DNA from: JACTOJ01 sp032335695
GTDB lineage: Bacteria > Bacillota > Clostridia > Clostridiales > Clostridiaceae
Length of the DNA stretch: 64,000 bases
Direction of reading: 5' to 3'
Assembly: GCF_032335695.1 (NCBI RefSeq)
Contig: NZ_JACTOJ010000001.1
Coordinates: forward strand, 124,001 to 188,000
Shown: in pieces, positions 8,363 through 17,544 of the stretch
How positions within the stretch are numbered: the first letter of the stretch is position 1
Layout of the letters: each line of letters starts with the position of its first letter
Made by a program: the position numbers and the translations under genes
The notes under the pieces: model-generated
Told to the model about the DNA's origin: nothing
The model's input: only the letters and a program-made list of their open reading frames with translations
The model's database searches: none

Positions 8363-10111
8363 ATGAAAAATGTTTTAATTAAAATCACAGTTATACTTTT
8401 GGCAGTGTTTATAGGAATAATAACTTTTTTAGACGAGGGGAAAATCAGCAATTTAAATGCCAATAAAGGAGTATTGAATTTAAATCAGTGGAATTTCAAA
8501 AGCCAAGGAATTGTTAATTTAGATGGGCAGTGGGAGATTTATAAAAATAAACTTTTAGAGCCTAAAGAATTAGAAAATCAAAAACCAGACGGATATTTTA
8601 GTATTCCTGGAGATTTGAAAGATGCTTTAAATGGACAAAATAGCGGATACATGACTTTAAGACTAAAAATTTATATCAAAGATGATATAGTTTATGGCTT
8701 AAGAATCACTAGATTACTATCAGCTTCAAATATATGGATTAATGGAATTTTACAAGGGCAAGTTGGACAAGTAGGTAAAAGTTTTAAGGAAGAAAAAGCT
8801 ATTTATCTTCCAGTTTATTCATACTTTACTGCTCAATCAGGGATGGTAGATATAGTAATTGAGACATCAAATTTCAGAGATGTTTTCCCAGTAATTAAGT
8901 CTATGGAATTTGGAGATAAAGAGCAAATAATGAATAAGTACCTTCTTGCTGTATCCATAGATCTTATAATAATAGGAGGTCTTTTAGTAATTGAACTACT
9001 ATTTTTGTCTCTATATAATAGGCATAGAGAAAACAAGGAGTTCATGTATTTTTCTATACTATGTTTATTTATTCAATTAAGATGTTTATTTCTCAATGAA
9101 AGAATAATAGTTCAATTTTTTCCTCATATGCCCTATGAATTATTGAGCAAAACAGCAGCTCTTACATATTATCTTTGGATTCCAATATATGTTTTATTTT
9201 TAAAAGAGCAATTTATAAATTTATCTAAAAAAGTAATTTTTCTTTCTTCTATTTTTGGAATAGTATTTGGAGCTATATGCTTTTTCACTGATAATATATT
9301 TTATGATAGACTTTCTTATGTTGGAGAAGTAGCATTAGCAATTATAATAGTGGCAATTTTTAAATTCTTAATAAACAAAATGAAGCTTAGGGAAAAAAAT
9401 TCAGCCATATCTTTTACTGCATTTATAATATTAATTGTAGGAGCCACCAACGATATATTAGTAAACAATGGTATTAGTTATGGCAAGTATTTGTTTCAAA
9501 TAGCAATGTTTATATTTGCGCTTCTTGAAACAGGCATATTAGCAGTAAATTATTCTGACGAAATGGATAAATCAAAAGAACTGGAAGATAAAAATAGAAT
9601 AATATATGAAAAGTCTATACGAGACAGTTTAACAGGATTATATAATAGAAATTATATTGAGGAAATTCTTGATGAAATGATGGGAAAATATTTAAGTAGA
9701 AATAAAGTTTTTAGCATAATCATGTTTGATATTGATCATTTTAAACATATCAATGATAGCTATGGACACTTGTATGGTGATAAAGTATTGATAAAAGTAG
9801 CTGAATTAATAAAAGAAAATTTAAGATATATGGATTACGCAGGAAGATATGGGGGAGAAGAATTCATATTGATACTTGATAATGCTGATAAACAAAAAGC
9901 TTTTGAGATTGCTGAAAATATAAGATATGGTATAGAGAATTTTACCTGGGATAAGGAAGTAAGTATAACAATAAGCGGTGGAGTATATGAAAATAATTCA
10001 AATAAAAAGAATGAAGCCATAGAAAATGCAGATAAGTTATTATATGTGGCAAAAAAAAGAGGAAGAAACCAAATCTGTTCAGAGATAAATTTTAAAACGG
10101 AGCAGATATAA
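8363..10111 (+). CDS. Membrane diguanylate cyclase with 7TMR-DISM sensor module
   Basis: 582 residues. An N-terminal hydrophobic anchor (about 7-24) leads to an extracytoplasmic beta-rich domain of the 7TMR-DISM type (GIVNLDGQWEIYKN). A block of seven transmembrane helices follows (about 190-395), then a cytoplasmic GGDEF domain. The active-site signature is GGEEF at 497-501, and RYMD at 488-491 sits exactly five residues upstream, the spacing of the product-inhibition I-site. An active, feedback-inhibited c-di-GMP synthase that senses an external ligand, perhaps a carbohydrate, is predicted. The ligand is unknown. It is terminated at 10116-10146. Confidence 0.9.
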   Translation: MKNVLIKITVILLAVFIGIITFLDEGKISNLNANKGVLNLNQWNFKSQGIVNLDGQWEIYKNKLLEPKELENQKPDGYFSIPGDLKDALNGQNSGYMTLRLKIYIKDDIVYGLRITRLLSASNIWINGILQGQVGQVGKSFKEEKAIYLPVYSYFTAQSGMVDIVIETSNFRDVFPVIKSMEFGDKEQIMNKYLLAVSIDLIIIGGLLVIELLFLSLYNRHRENKEFMYFSILCLFIQLRCLFLNERIIVQFFPHMPYELLSKTAALTYYLWIPIYVLFLKEQFINLSKKVIFLSSIFGIVFGAICFFTDNIFYDRLSYVGEVALAIIIVAIFKFLINKMKLREKNSAISFTAFIILIVGATNDILVNNGISYGKYLFQIAMFIFALLETGILAVNYSDEMDKSKELEDKNRIIYEKSIRDSLTGLYNRNYIEEILDEMMGKYLSRNKVFSIIMFDIDHFKHINDSYGHLYGDKVLIKVAELIKENLRYMDYAGRYGGEEFILILDNADKQKAFEIAENIRYGIENFTWDKEVSITISGGVYENNSNKKNEAIENADKLLYVAKKRGRNQICSEINFKTEQI

Positions 10112-10115
10112 AAAA

Positions 10116-10146
10116 GTAGATGTGCAAAGCTCACATCTACTTCTTT
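10116..10146. terminator. Bidirectional terminator between convergent GGDEF and murA genes
   Basis: GTAGATGTG (10116-10124) pairs perfectly with CACATCTAC (10132-10140). T-rich sequence follows on the plus strand, and an A run precedes it that becomes a T run on the minus strand. Confidence 0.85.
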
Positions 10147-10152
10147 ACATAA

Positions 10153-11448
10153 TTACATAATATCAGCATCTATATCGTCTTTACTAAGAGTTAAATCTTC
10201 GCAAATTCTAATATTAGCGCCTAAACTGCTAAAAAGTGTAACTATATCTTCATAACCTCTTTCAATATGTTCTATTCCAGTTATTCGTGTAGTACCTTCA
10301 GCTCCTAATGCTGCAAGTATTAAACATATTCCAGCTCTTACATCTGAAGCATGAACCCAGGTTCCCTTAAGTTTTTTTCTTCCAGGGATTACAGCATTAC
10401 CGTCTCTAAGAATTATATCTGCTCCCATTTTATTTAACTCAATACAATGCTTGAACCTATGAGGATATATAGTATCAACGATTGTACTATGGCTATCAGC
10501 ACCTATTAATAGAGCTGTTATGGGTTGTTGTAAGTCTGTAGCAAATCCAGGATACATGGCAGTTTTTATATTTATTCCTTTAAGAAATGTATCTGAAGAA
10601 GCTCGTATGCTATTATCTTCAAGTTTTATAGCCATACCTGTTTCTTCCAATTTTGCCGTGCAAGGAAGCAGGTGCTCTGGTATAATGTTATTAACAGCTA
10701 TATGGCCGCCAACAATTCCAACGCTCATTAACAGACTTCCAGTGATAAGTCTGTCAGGAATTATAGTATGATTAGTACCAGAAAGGCTTTCAACTCCATC
10801 AATTATTATTGTATCTGTACCAGCACCTTTTATCTTTGCGCCTAACTTGTTTAAAAATATAGCCAAATCTACAACTTCTGGATCTCTTGCTGCATTTCTA
10901 AGAACGCTTCTGCCTTCAGCTAGTACTGCTGCCAAAAGAACATTTATAGTGGCTCCGCAAGTAACTACATCAAAATAAATTGTTGCTCCTAAAAGTTTAT
11001 CTGCCTCAACTACATAATAATTTTCATAAAAACTGAATTTTGCGCCTAAAGCCTCTAATCCCTTTATGTGTTGATCTATAGGTCTGGAGCCAAAATTATC
11101 ACCGCCTGGATATCCTATGGAAATTCTTTTATATTTTGCCAGCAACGCACCAACAAAATAATAGGCAGCTCTGTACTTGCTAGATTTAGCAGAATCTATA
11201 TCAGTACTATAAATATTAGACGCATCCACATTTACATTGTTATTATCATCTATAAAAATAGATATTCCTATTTCATTAAATATATCATAAATAACTTGTA
11301 TATCTGATATATGAGGTACATTCTTTAATATAACTTTTTCATTAGCTAAACAACAGGCAGTAAGAATAGGGATAGCACTATTTTTAGAACCTGGAACATC
11401 AACACTGCCGTTTATTTTTTCGCAACCATCAATCTCAATCCAACGCAT
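10153..11448 (-). CDS. murA: UDP-N-acetylglucosamine 1-carboxyvinyltransferase (MurA paralogue with Asp at the fosfomycin site)
   Basis: 431 residues, a full-length EPSP-synthase-like two-domain fold. It should transfer enolpyruvate from PEP to UDP-GlcNAc, the first committed peptidoglycan step. Conserved elements are PGSKNSAIPI (K22, N23), GATINVLLAAVLAEG, NAARDPEVVDLA and ATDLQQPITALL. In the catalytic loop the usual PGGC is PGGD: Asp117 replaces the cysteine that fosfomycin alkylates. The same Cys-to-Asp change occurs in naturally fosfomycin-resistant MurA of other bacteria. It is a monocistronic minus-strand gene. Clostridia often carry more than one murA, so this may be an accessory copy. 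Confidence 0.88.
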   Translation of the reverse strand: MRWIEIDGCEKINGSVDVPGSKNSAIPILTACCLANEKVILKNVPHISDIQVIYDIFNEIGISIFIDDNNNVNVDASNIYSTDIDSAKSSKYRAAYYFVGALLAKYKRISIGYPGGDNFGSRPIDQHIKGLEALGAKFSFYENYYVVEADKLLGATIYFDVVTCGATINVLLAAVLAEGRSVLRNAARDPEVVDLAIFLNKLGAKIKGAGTDTIIIDGVESLSGTNHTIIPDRLITGSLLMSVGIVGGHIAVNNIIPEHLLPCTAKLEETGMAIKLEDNSIRASSDTFLKGINIKTAMYPGFATDLQQPITALLIGADSHSTIVDTIYPHRFKHCIELNKMGADIILRDGNAVIPGRKKLKGTWVHASDVRAGICLILAALGAEGTTRITGIEHIERGYEDIVTLFSSLGANIRICEDLTLSKDDIDADIM

Positions 11449-11510
11449 ATATATACATATACCATCCTTTACACATTCTAAAACATTAAAAAATTAATAA
11501 TCTAATAAGT

Positions 11511-11519
11511 ATTATAACA
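11511..11519 (-). promoter_or_regulatory. Candidate extended -10 promoter for murA
   Basis: On the minus strand TGTTATAAT is a TGn-extended consensus -10. No good -35 is seen. It lies about 60 bases upstream of the murA start. Confidence 0.4.
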
Positions 11520-11553
11520 CTTAAAATTGGATTGTTAAATAAAAAATTAAATA

Positions 11554-12816
11554 TTATTTTAGAGGAAAAACTAGTTTGAATTCGGTGTTTTCTTTAGTGC
11601 TTTTTACTGAAATAGAACCTCCATATTTTTCTACTAAGTCCTTGACTATACTGAGTCCAAAACCATGATCTCCGTTCTTGTTTTCTTTAGTAGTATATCC
11701 GACCTCAAATATTCTATTTATATTTTTCTCTGGAATCATAGGACCATTATTCTGAATTTTAATAGTTAAATTTTTTAATGAAGTGTAAGTTTTTATTATT
11801 ATAATTCCTTTTCCATTCATGGCATTAACAGCATTACTTATTATGTTGGAAATTATTCTATGTAATTCATATTCTGGAATTTCAATCAGCGATAAATCTC
11901 CATCCTCATTTAAAATTGCATTGATGCCAGAGCTTGTAATGTCTTTAATGATTGAAGTAAAAAAGCTATTTTTTATTTCAGCTTGGTATACTTGACTTCC
12001 GCTGGGAACGTTGCTGGTATCGTCTATTATAGCTTTTAGAGATTTTCCTAAATCGTCAAATCTATTCATAAGATATAAACCATATAAATATGAAATTTGG
12101 GTTCCAAAATCATGCTTAATCTTTCTAAGCTCTGTAACCTTGTAATCTAAAGAAGTATTTAAATTAGATATTTCTATAGATTTCGCCTGAATTTTAGCAA
12201 AATATATGATACTCATAATAAAAAATATAAATGCACCGCAAATAATTATATTTTTAGAAATATAATTATGATCTGAAAATGATATGGAATAAAAGGAAAC
12301 CATAAAATCCATAGTGAAGCTGGCTATAAGAATCATGGCAATAGGATATTTTGAAATTCTTATAGAATGAGAAATGTTTACAATAAATGATCTAAAATAT
12401 ATGATTAGAATAAATACAATAAATTGAGGTATGTAGATAACGCTAACCATGAGTATTTCAGTATATTTAGATGAAAATAAATTTTGAAAATATCTAAAAA
12501 ATATATTTCCAAAAATTAAAACATTAATTCCTACTGAAATATATATCAACGTAAAGGCTATTAATGCACTTGAAATATCATTTCTATATACTAGACATAG
12601 AACAGATAAGATAAATACATGAACAATAATTATGTTTATAGATAGGTTGCCTAGCAGCGGAGTTAATAATGTCATTCCGCATAAAAGCAAAACTATTGTT
12701 AAAATCAATATAAATTTGTTGATTCTATACTTTTTACTTACGCAGCAGTTAGCTATGTATACGAAAAGTATGGATTGAAGCAGTGTATTTAATGTATCTG
12801 CAATAGTAATAATCAT
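11554..12816 (-). CDS. AgrC-like sensor histidine kinase (GHKL type)
   Basis: 420 residues. Six or seven hydrophobic helices fill roughly the first 200 residues. A coiled segment then leads to KHDFGTQISYL, the AgrC/CitA-type phosphoacceptor H-box. The GHKL ATPase domain has an N-box (ISNIISNAVNAM), an IQNNG segment and a glycine box (HGFGLSIVKDLVEKYGG). It starts 21 bases after the AgrD-like gene and is co-directional with it and with agrB, so it most likely reads the cyclic peptide. No response regulator of the LytTR (AgrA) type follows; the next minus-strand gene is murA. Confidence 0.85.
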   Translation of the reverse strand: MIITIADTLNTLLQSILFVYIANCCVSKKYRINKFILILTIVLLLCGMTLLTPLLGNLSINIIIVHVFILSVLCLVYRNDISSALIAFTLIYISVGINVLIFGNIFFRYFQNLFSSKYTEILMVSVIYIPQFIVFILIIYFRSFIVNISHSIRISKYPIAMILIASFTMDFMVSFYSISFSDHNYISKNIIICGAFIFFIMSIIYFAKIQAKSIEISNLNTSLDYKVTELRKIKHDFGTQISYLYGLYLMNRFDDLGKSLKAIIDDTSNVPSGSQVYQAEIKNSFFTSIIKDITSSGINAILNEDGDLSLIEIPEYELHRIISNIISNAVNAMNGKGIIIIKTYTSLKNLTIKIQNNGPMIPEKNINRIFEVGYTTKENKNGDHGFGLSIVKDLVEKYGGSISVKSTKENTEFKLVFPLK

Positions 12817-12837
12817 AAAATTCCTCAGAAGCCTCCA

Positions 12838-12966
12838 TTATCTAAGTTTTTTTATTGACTCTGGCATATCTTCAACGCCAACAGTGAGAGCGGAAGTTGT
12901 ACTGACTGTAATTATTATAGAAGTTAAAAACATAAAAAATTTTCCGAGTTTTTTATATACTTTCAT
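12838..12966 (-). CDS. agrD: AgrD-like cyclic lactone autoinducer prepeptide (Cys-free)
   Basis: A 42-codon ORF with GGAGGTG upstream of the ATG. Residues 1-22 form a basic then hydrophobic amphipathic leader (MKVYKKLGKFFMFLTS). Residues 30-42 are the acidic/Pro recognition tail (GVEDMPESIKKLR), like the AgrB-binding tails of AgrD peptides. Between them lies S22-TTSALTV-29. There is no cysteine, so a thiolactone cannot form; S25 to V29 (SALTV) would give a five-residue lactone if the tail is cut as in staphylococcal AgrD. Ring limits are inferred. Its position between agrB and the kinase is the classic B-D-C order. Confidence 0.85.
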   Translation of the reverse strand: MKVYKKLGKFFMFLTSIIITVSTTSALTVGVEDMPESIKKLR

Positions 12967-13010
12967 ATGTATCACCTCCAATATTACAATTAAAATAAAA
13001 GATCCATGTT

Positions 13011-13574
13011 TTATTTCTTAGGTTTATGCTTATTGAACATTAATAAGGCGTGAAAAAGGATTGTCCACATAACACAATTGGAGAAAATGGTAAATTTGAA
13101 TAGAATAATGGATAACAAGGACAGCATAGAAGTAAATAAAATTCCAATTATTCTATTACGCCTTATTAAATCTTTTTGGGTAAGAGGCATTTTAGGATTT
13201 ATTACTGGAGCAGTATGATATATCGAAAATACACTGCTTACATTTATTATTATAGTACTTCCTATGTCAAAACTAACGTGCAGAGTAAGAAATAAAATGC
13301 TAGATAGCATTATGAAAGTACTAATAATACATTTTATCTGAGAATCTTCATGGTAACCGCCAATAAAAGGTTTTATTAAGCTCATTGTACATATAGCAAT
13401 AAGAGAAAGCTTAAAATAACCTATTATAGAGAAAACAAATAACAGCAAAATTAATTTAAGAGTTTCAAAGAATAGTAAAGAAATTGTGTATTGGATTTGT
13501 TCTTCTTCAGCTTTTGTATATCCATTTGCAATAGACATATTATGAGCAGTAGATTTAAAAAAGTTTCTCAGCAT
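13011..13574 (-). CDS. agrB: AgrB-family peptide-processing membrane protease
   Basis: 187 residues with four to six transmembrane helices. The catalytic pair is H75 in GGYHEDS and C82 in QIKCIIS, with the usual seven-residue spacing. AgrB cuts the C-terminal tail of AgrD and closes the macrocycle. The arginine that often precedes GGYH is replaced by Ile (FIGGYH). It is the first gene of the agrB-agrD-agrC-like unit, with a 44-base gap to agrD. AGGGATG precedes the ATG. Confidence 0.9.
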   Translation of the reverse strand: MLRNFFKSTAHNMSIANGYTKAEEEQIQYTISLLFFETLKLILLLFVFSIIGYFKLSLIAICTMSLIKPFIGGYHEDSQIKCIISTFIMLSSILFLTLHVSFDIGSTIIINVSSVFSIYHTAPVINPKMPLTQKDLIRRNRIIGILFTSMLSLLSIILFKFTIFSNCVMWTILFHALLMFNKHKPKK

Positions 13575-13750
13575 ATTTTCATCCCTTAAAAAAATATTAC
13601 AATACTATTATAGAATAACATTAATTTACTCAAAATTCAAATTATTAGCTAAATACTTCAAGAAAGTAATTTATAATATTAACCTCAACAAATAATTTAA
13701 TCTGAACGATAAATTTTTTTACATTTTATGCATACGGTTGCACAAAAATA

Positions 13751-13759
13751 TGATATACT
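13751..13759 (+). promoter_or_regulatory. Candidate extended -10 promoter for the chemoreceptor gene
   Basis: TGATATACT matches a TGn-extended -10. No -35 at standard spacing is seen. It lies 39 bases upstream of the MCP start. Confidence 0.35.
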
Positions 13760-13797
13760 GAAAACAGTTACAAAATGTGAGAGTGGAGGATTAGATT

Positions 13798-15519
13798 ATG
13801 AAGCATTTCAAAAATTTAAGGATGGCTCCTAAGCTAGTAATAACATTTCTTATTACGGCATTTCTTATAGGAATTGTAGGAGTGATAGGGATTATAAATA
13901 TTAGATCAGTGTATGACAATGGAGATAAAATACATAAGTATAACTTTAATTCTATTAAGATAATATCTCAGATACAAAAAAACATAGATGATATTCAGTA
14001 TAATGTTCTTAAAATAGCATATCAAAATAATATAAATAATCAAAATTCTGATATTGAAAAACAAATAAGACAGCTTGAAAATAATAATGACATGCTAATT
14101 AATAACTATAATAAAGATCTTTTATCTGAGCATGAAAAACCTATTATTAAAGATTTGATTAACAATGTCAAAGCTTATAAAAATAAATATGATACTATAA
14201 TTAAATATGTGGATGCGAATGAATACGATAAGATAAAGGTTGAATTTTCTAATGTATCTGATGAAATGGTTAATATATCCTATGATTTAAACAAAGAATT
14301 TGAGATAAATGACAATCAAACTGGAGATACAGTAAAACAAAATTATTCTTCTTATAACATATCTTTTTACTTAATAATAGGAATTATAATATTTGGAGTG
14401 CTTACAGCTATTTTACTTGGACTTGCCATGGCTTCTATGATCTCTAAAAATTTAAAAAAGATTATGTTTTTGGCAGAGTCTATAGGAAATGGTGATTTGA
14501 CTGAAAATATAATAAACACTAACAATGATGAAATAGGTATGGTAGCTAGTGCGATGAATAAAGCAGTTGAAAAAATAAAGATGCTTATAGAAGAAATTGT
14601 AAGTTGTTCTGATAGCATTACTTCATCAAGCGAAGAATTGTCTGCAAATACAGAGAAAATATCCTCAATGATAGAAATGACTGATAAATCTGCAGAACAG
14701 ATTTCAAAAGGAGCTCAGGAACTTAATTCTATTACTGAAGCAATTAATGCTGCTATTCAAGAACTTAATGCTAATACATTCGAATTATCTAATCAGGTGG
14801 AAGATTCAAGAAAAGCTTCAATAAAAATAAATGAAAGAGCTGCACTTATAAAGAGTCAAGCTAATGAAAGCATTGAAGAAGGCAATGGCATTTATGAAGA
14901 AAAAAAAGTCAATATAGTTAAGGCTATAAATGATGGGAAAGTTGTAAAGAATGTTAAAGTAATGACAGAATCTATAGGAAGCATAGCAAGTCAAACTAAT
15001 TTATTAGCACTTAATGCAGCTATAGAAGCAGCAAGGGCTGGAGAAAATGGCAAGGGATTTGCAGTTGTATCAGATGAGATAAGAAAATTGGCAGAAAAGT
15101 CTTCTGGAGTAGTAATAGAAATACAAAATATGATGTTAAAAATTGAAAATGCAATAGGTTCTCTGTCTGAAAGCGGACAAGATATATTAAATTATATAGT
15201 GAATAATGTTAAACCAAGCTATAGCTTACTTATGGAAGCAGGAATAAATTATGAAAAGGATGCAGAACTTATAAATGATATGTCTAATGATACTTCTGTT
15301 TCAGCTAAGCATGCCAAAGAAATAGCTGAGCAAGTTAATGAAGCTATTAATAATGTTGCATGTACAGCAGAAAAATCTGCTAAAGGTTCTGAAAAGATAC
15401 TTATGAGTATAAGCGAAATTGTAAAAGCAGTGAGCAATGTGGCGCAATCATCTAAGAGTCAAGTGGAGCTTGCTCAAAGATTAAATAGTAGCGTGCAAAA
15501 GTTTAAACTGAAAAAATAA
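13798..15519 (+). CDS. Methyl-accepting chemotaxis protein
   Basis: 573 residues. One transmembrane helix near residues 12-33 and a second near 190-212 bracket a four-helix-bundle-type ligand domain. A HAMP linker follows (KNLKKIMFLAESIGNGDLTENI), then the long coiled-coil signalling domain. The hairpin tip SIASQTNLLALNAAIEAARAGE (about 393-414) contacts CheA and CheW and is highly conserved. The Gln/Glu-rich flanks would be the methylation sites. No C-terminal CheR-tethering pentapeptide is visible. The ligand is unknown. It is followed by cheV, so the two probably work in one array. Confidence 0.92.
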   Translation: MKHFKNLRMAPKLVITFLITAFLIGIVGVIGIINIRSVYDNGDKIHKYNFNSIKIISQIQKNIDDIQYNVLKIAYQNNINNQNSDIEKQIRQLENNNDMLINNYNKDLLSEHEKPIIKDLINNVKAYKNKYDTIIKYVDANEYDKIKVEFSNVSDEMVNISYDLNKEFEINDNQTGDTVKQNYSSYNISFYLIIGIIIFGVLTAILLGLAMASMISKNLKKIMFLAESIGNGDLTENIINTNNDEIGMVASAMNKAVEKIKMLIEEIVSCSDSITSSSEELSANTEKISSMIEMTDKSAEQISKGAQELNSITEAINAAIQELNANTFELSNQVEDSRKASIKINERAALIKSQANESIEEGNGIYEEKKVNIVKAINDGKVVKNVKVMTESIGSIASQTNLLALNAAIEAARAGENGKGFAVVSDEIRKLAEKSSGVVIEIQNMMLKIENAIGSLSESGQDILNYIVNNVKPSYSLLMEAGINYEKDAELINDMSNDTSVSAKHAKEIAEQVNEAINNVACTAEKSAKGSEKILMSISEIVKAVSNVAQSSKSQVELAQRLNSSVQKFKLKK

Positions 15520-15540
15520 CCTGAAATAAGAAATCATTAA

Positions 15541-15570
15541 TTGTTGTAAAAAGTAAAAATATAATATAAT
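15541..15570 (+). promoter_or_regulatory. Candidate sigma-A-type promoter for cheV
   Basis: TTGTTG, an 18-base spacer and a perfect TATAAT, about 85 bases before the cheV start. Confidence 0.45.
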
Positions 15571-15654
15571 GGTATATATATTTATAAAATAACTATATAC
15601 ATTATAAAGTATCATATAATTACATACGAGAATTAAATAAAAGGAGGGGATTTT

Positions 15655-16566
15655 TTGAAAAGTGATATATTATTAGAATCTGGTACTGGAGAACTTGAAA
15701 TATTAGAGTTTGTTATCGGAAACAAACACTATGCCATAAATGTAATTAAAGTTAGAGAAGTACTTGAAGTAGAAAATGGTAACATAACTCCTATTCCAGA
15801 GACAAATCCCGCAATAGCTGGACTTATACTTTGCAGGCAAGAAATTATAACTTTAGTAGATTTAAAATATGTAGTTCTTGGTGAAGAAAAAATTAAAAAT
15901 TGGAAGAAAATAATAGTTTGCGAATTTAATAAGATTAAGGTTGCATTTAATATAGACTATATTGTGGGTGTTCATAGAATCAGGTGGGATGAAATTCTCA
16001 AACCAGATGCAATAACTGAGAATTCTTTGGTTATTGGCAATATAATCTCAGGAGATAACATAATCTTAATGTTGGATTTTGAAAAAATTGTTACAGATAT
16101 AAGTCCTAAAACTGGTATTAGTGAAGATAGGATAGTAAATGTTGAGTACAGGGATAGAAGTAATATACATTTACTTTTAGCTGATGATTCTCCGCTAATA
16201 AGAAGGCTATTAAGGGATACATTAACAAAAGCCGGCTTTAAAAACATAATTACCTTTGACGATGGAAGTCAATTGCTGACTTATCTTAAAGGAATAGAAG
16301 CAAGTAAGGGCGATAAATTACATGAAGATGTAGACGTAATAATTACAGATATAGAAATGCCTGTGATGGATGGACACACATTGACAAGAAAGATAAAGGA
16401 AGACCCTGTATTGAGAAATCTTCCAGTGATTATATTCTCATCCTTGATCACAGATGACCTAAAGCATAAAGGAGAATCCGTTGGAGCTGATGCCCAGCTT
16501 AGCAAGCCAGAAATAGGAGAACTTATTGATGTAGTTGATAAACTCATAGAATCAAAAAATCTCTAG
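15655..16566 (+). CDS. cheV: CheV-type chemotaxis coupling protein (CheW-REC fusion)
   Basis: 303 residues. An N-terminal CheW-like domain (about 12-150; LEILEFVIGNKHYAINV, GLILCRQEIITLVDL) is joined to a receiver domain (from about 171). The receiver has acidic D177-D178 in LLLADDSP, phosphoacceptor D232 in IITDIEMPVMDG, and a K in LSKPEIG. CheV couples receptors to CheA and is itself phosphorylated for adaptation. The start is TTG at 15655, supported by AAGGAGGGG five bases upstream. The last 15 bases overlap the end of the convergent LysR gene. Confidence 0.9.
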   Translation: MKSDILLESGTGELEILEFVIGNKHYAINVIKVREVLEVENGNITPIPETNPAIAGLILCRQEIITLVDLKYVVLGEEKIKNWKKIIVCEFNKIKVAFNIDYIVGVHRIRWDEILKPDAITENSLVIGNIISGDNIILMLDFEKIVTDISPKTGISEDRIVNVEYRDRSNIHLLLADDSPLIRRLLRDTLTKAGFKNIITFDDGSQLLTYLKGIEASKGDKLHEDVDVIITDIEMPVMDGHTLTRKIKEDPVLRNLPVIIFSSLITDDLKHKGESVGADAQLSKPEIGELIDVVDKLIESKNL

Positions 16567-17415
16567 AAAATGTTTAGCGGAATTTGATAGATATCTATCT
16601 TTCATCCAAATAACTAGTATTTGAGTCATTAATGTTGATTCATTTATTGGTTTGATTTTGAAATCAGCATAGTCGCCGATGAGCTTTATTGCAGATTCAG
16701 GCACTATAGCTATTCCAAGTCCAGTTTTTGCCCATAAGAGAGTAGTTCTGGCATCATCATTTATACAAAATATATTTGGAAATAATTCTTGCTTTTCAAA
16801 GCATTGAAGAATTAGCTTTTCAAATCTTCTATATATTATAAGAGGTTTGGAGGCTAATTCTTTTATTGTTATAAAATCTGAAGTGTCATCTAATTGCATA
16901 TCTTTTGTCATAGCCGCTACCATAGGCTCTAAAGGTAGGGCTTTTGATTCAATACCAGAAAAATTAAAAGGGGTCCTTACAATACCTATTTCTATTAATC
17001 CTCTGCTTAATATTTCTAATATCTTAAAAGTATTTCCTTCATGCAATTCAAATTTTACTAAGGGATATTTATTTTGAAAAGCTTTAAATTTATCTGTTAA
17101 TATTGCAGCACCAGAAGAAGAAACTGTTCCTATGGATAATGTACCCTGTATGCCAGCACTGAAATCTTTCAATTCCTTTGTGGCTGTATCAGCAAGCTCT
17201 AAAATTTGTTCTGCCCTATGCCTAAGCAGATGTCCAGCATCAGTTAGACGTATTCTTCTGCTGCCTCTCTCTATAAGTTTAACTCCTAATTCTTCTTCCA
17301 GCATTTTCAGCTGATAGCTTAATGGAGGTTGAGCTATGTTTAGCTTTTTAGCAGCGCTAGTAATTTGACCTTCTTCAGCTATAGTATAAAAGTACTTTAA
17401 TTGTTTTATATCCAT
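16552..17415 (-). CDS. LysR-family transcriptional regulator
   Basis: 287 residues from this start. The N-terminal winged helix (MDIKQLKYFYTIAEEGQITSAAK... LNIAQPPLSYQLKMLEEELG) is typical of LysR regulators. A periplasmic-binding-protein-like effector domain follows from about residue 90. The ATG at 17415 is chosen because GGAGGAATTAT sits directly before it; an in-frame start 15 bases upstream would place that site inside the gene. The gene diverges from a heterodimeric ABC exporter, and the shared spacer contains a LysR-type palindrome, so it probably controls the exporter and itself. The inducer is unknown. Confidence 0.92.
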   Translation of the reverse strand: MDIKQLKYFYTIAEEGQITSAAKKLNIAQPPLSYQLKMLEEELGVKLIERGSRRIRLTDAGHLLRHRAEQILELADTATKELKDFSAGIQGTLSIGTVSSSGAAILTDKFKAFQNKYPLVKFELHEGNTFKILEILSRGLIEIGIVRTPFNFSGIESKALPLEPMVAAMTKDMQLDDTSDFITIKELASKPLIIYRRFEKLILQCFEKQELFPNIFCINDDARTTLLWAKTGLGIAIVPESAIKLIGDYADFKIKPINESTLMTQILVIWMKDRYLSNSAKHFLEIF

Positions 17416-17432
17416 ATAATTCCTCCACATCC

Positions 17433-17447
17433 ATACAATTTTTGTAT
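17433..17447. promoter_or_regulatory. LysR-type operator (ATAC-N7-GTAT)
   Basis: ATACAATTTTTGTAT is a perfect 6-3-6 inverted repeat and fits the T-N11-A LysR consensus. It lies about 43 bases before the exporter's -10, which is where a LysR recognition site normally sits. A second imperfect GTAT half-site lies nearer the -10 (around 17465-17478). Confidence 0.6.
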
Positions 17448-17489
17448 TAGACAGATATAGAATAAGTATTTTTTGTATGGGATTATATC

Positions 17490-17498
17490 TGATATAAT
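17490..17498 (+). promoter_or_regulatory. Extended -10 promoter of the ABC exporter operon
   Basis: TGATATAAT is a TGn-extended consensus -10. The -35 region is poor, which fits an activator-dependent promoter. Confidence 0.5.
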
Positions 17499-17544
17499 GG
17501 TAAACGAAAATTATATATTATTCAATATAAAATGGAGGATTCAT

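Noticed and set aside
13575..13797. c-di-GMP or other riboswitch before the chemoreceptor
   Set aside because: No recognisable conserved riboswitch core was found; only a promoter-like -10 is supported.
17473..17544. Longer N-terminus for the first ABC subunit
   Set aside because: The extra 24 residues are not part of the family, and the good ribosome-binding site is at 17534, before the ATG at 17545.
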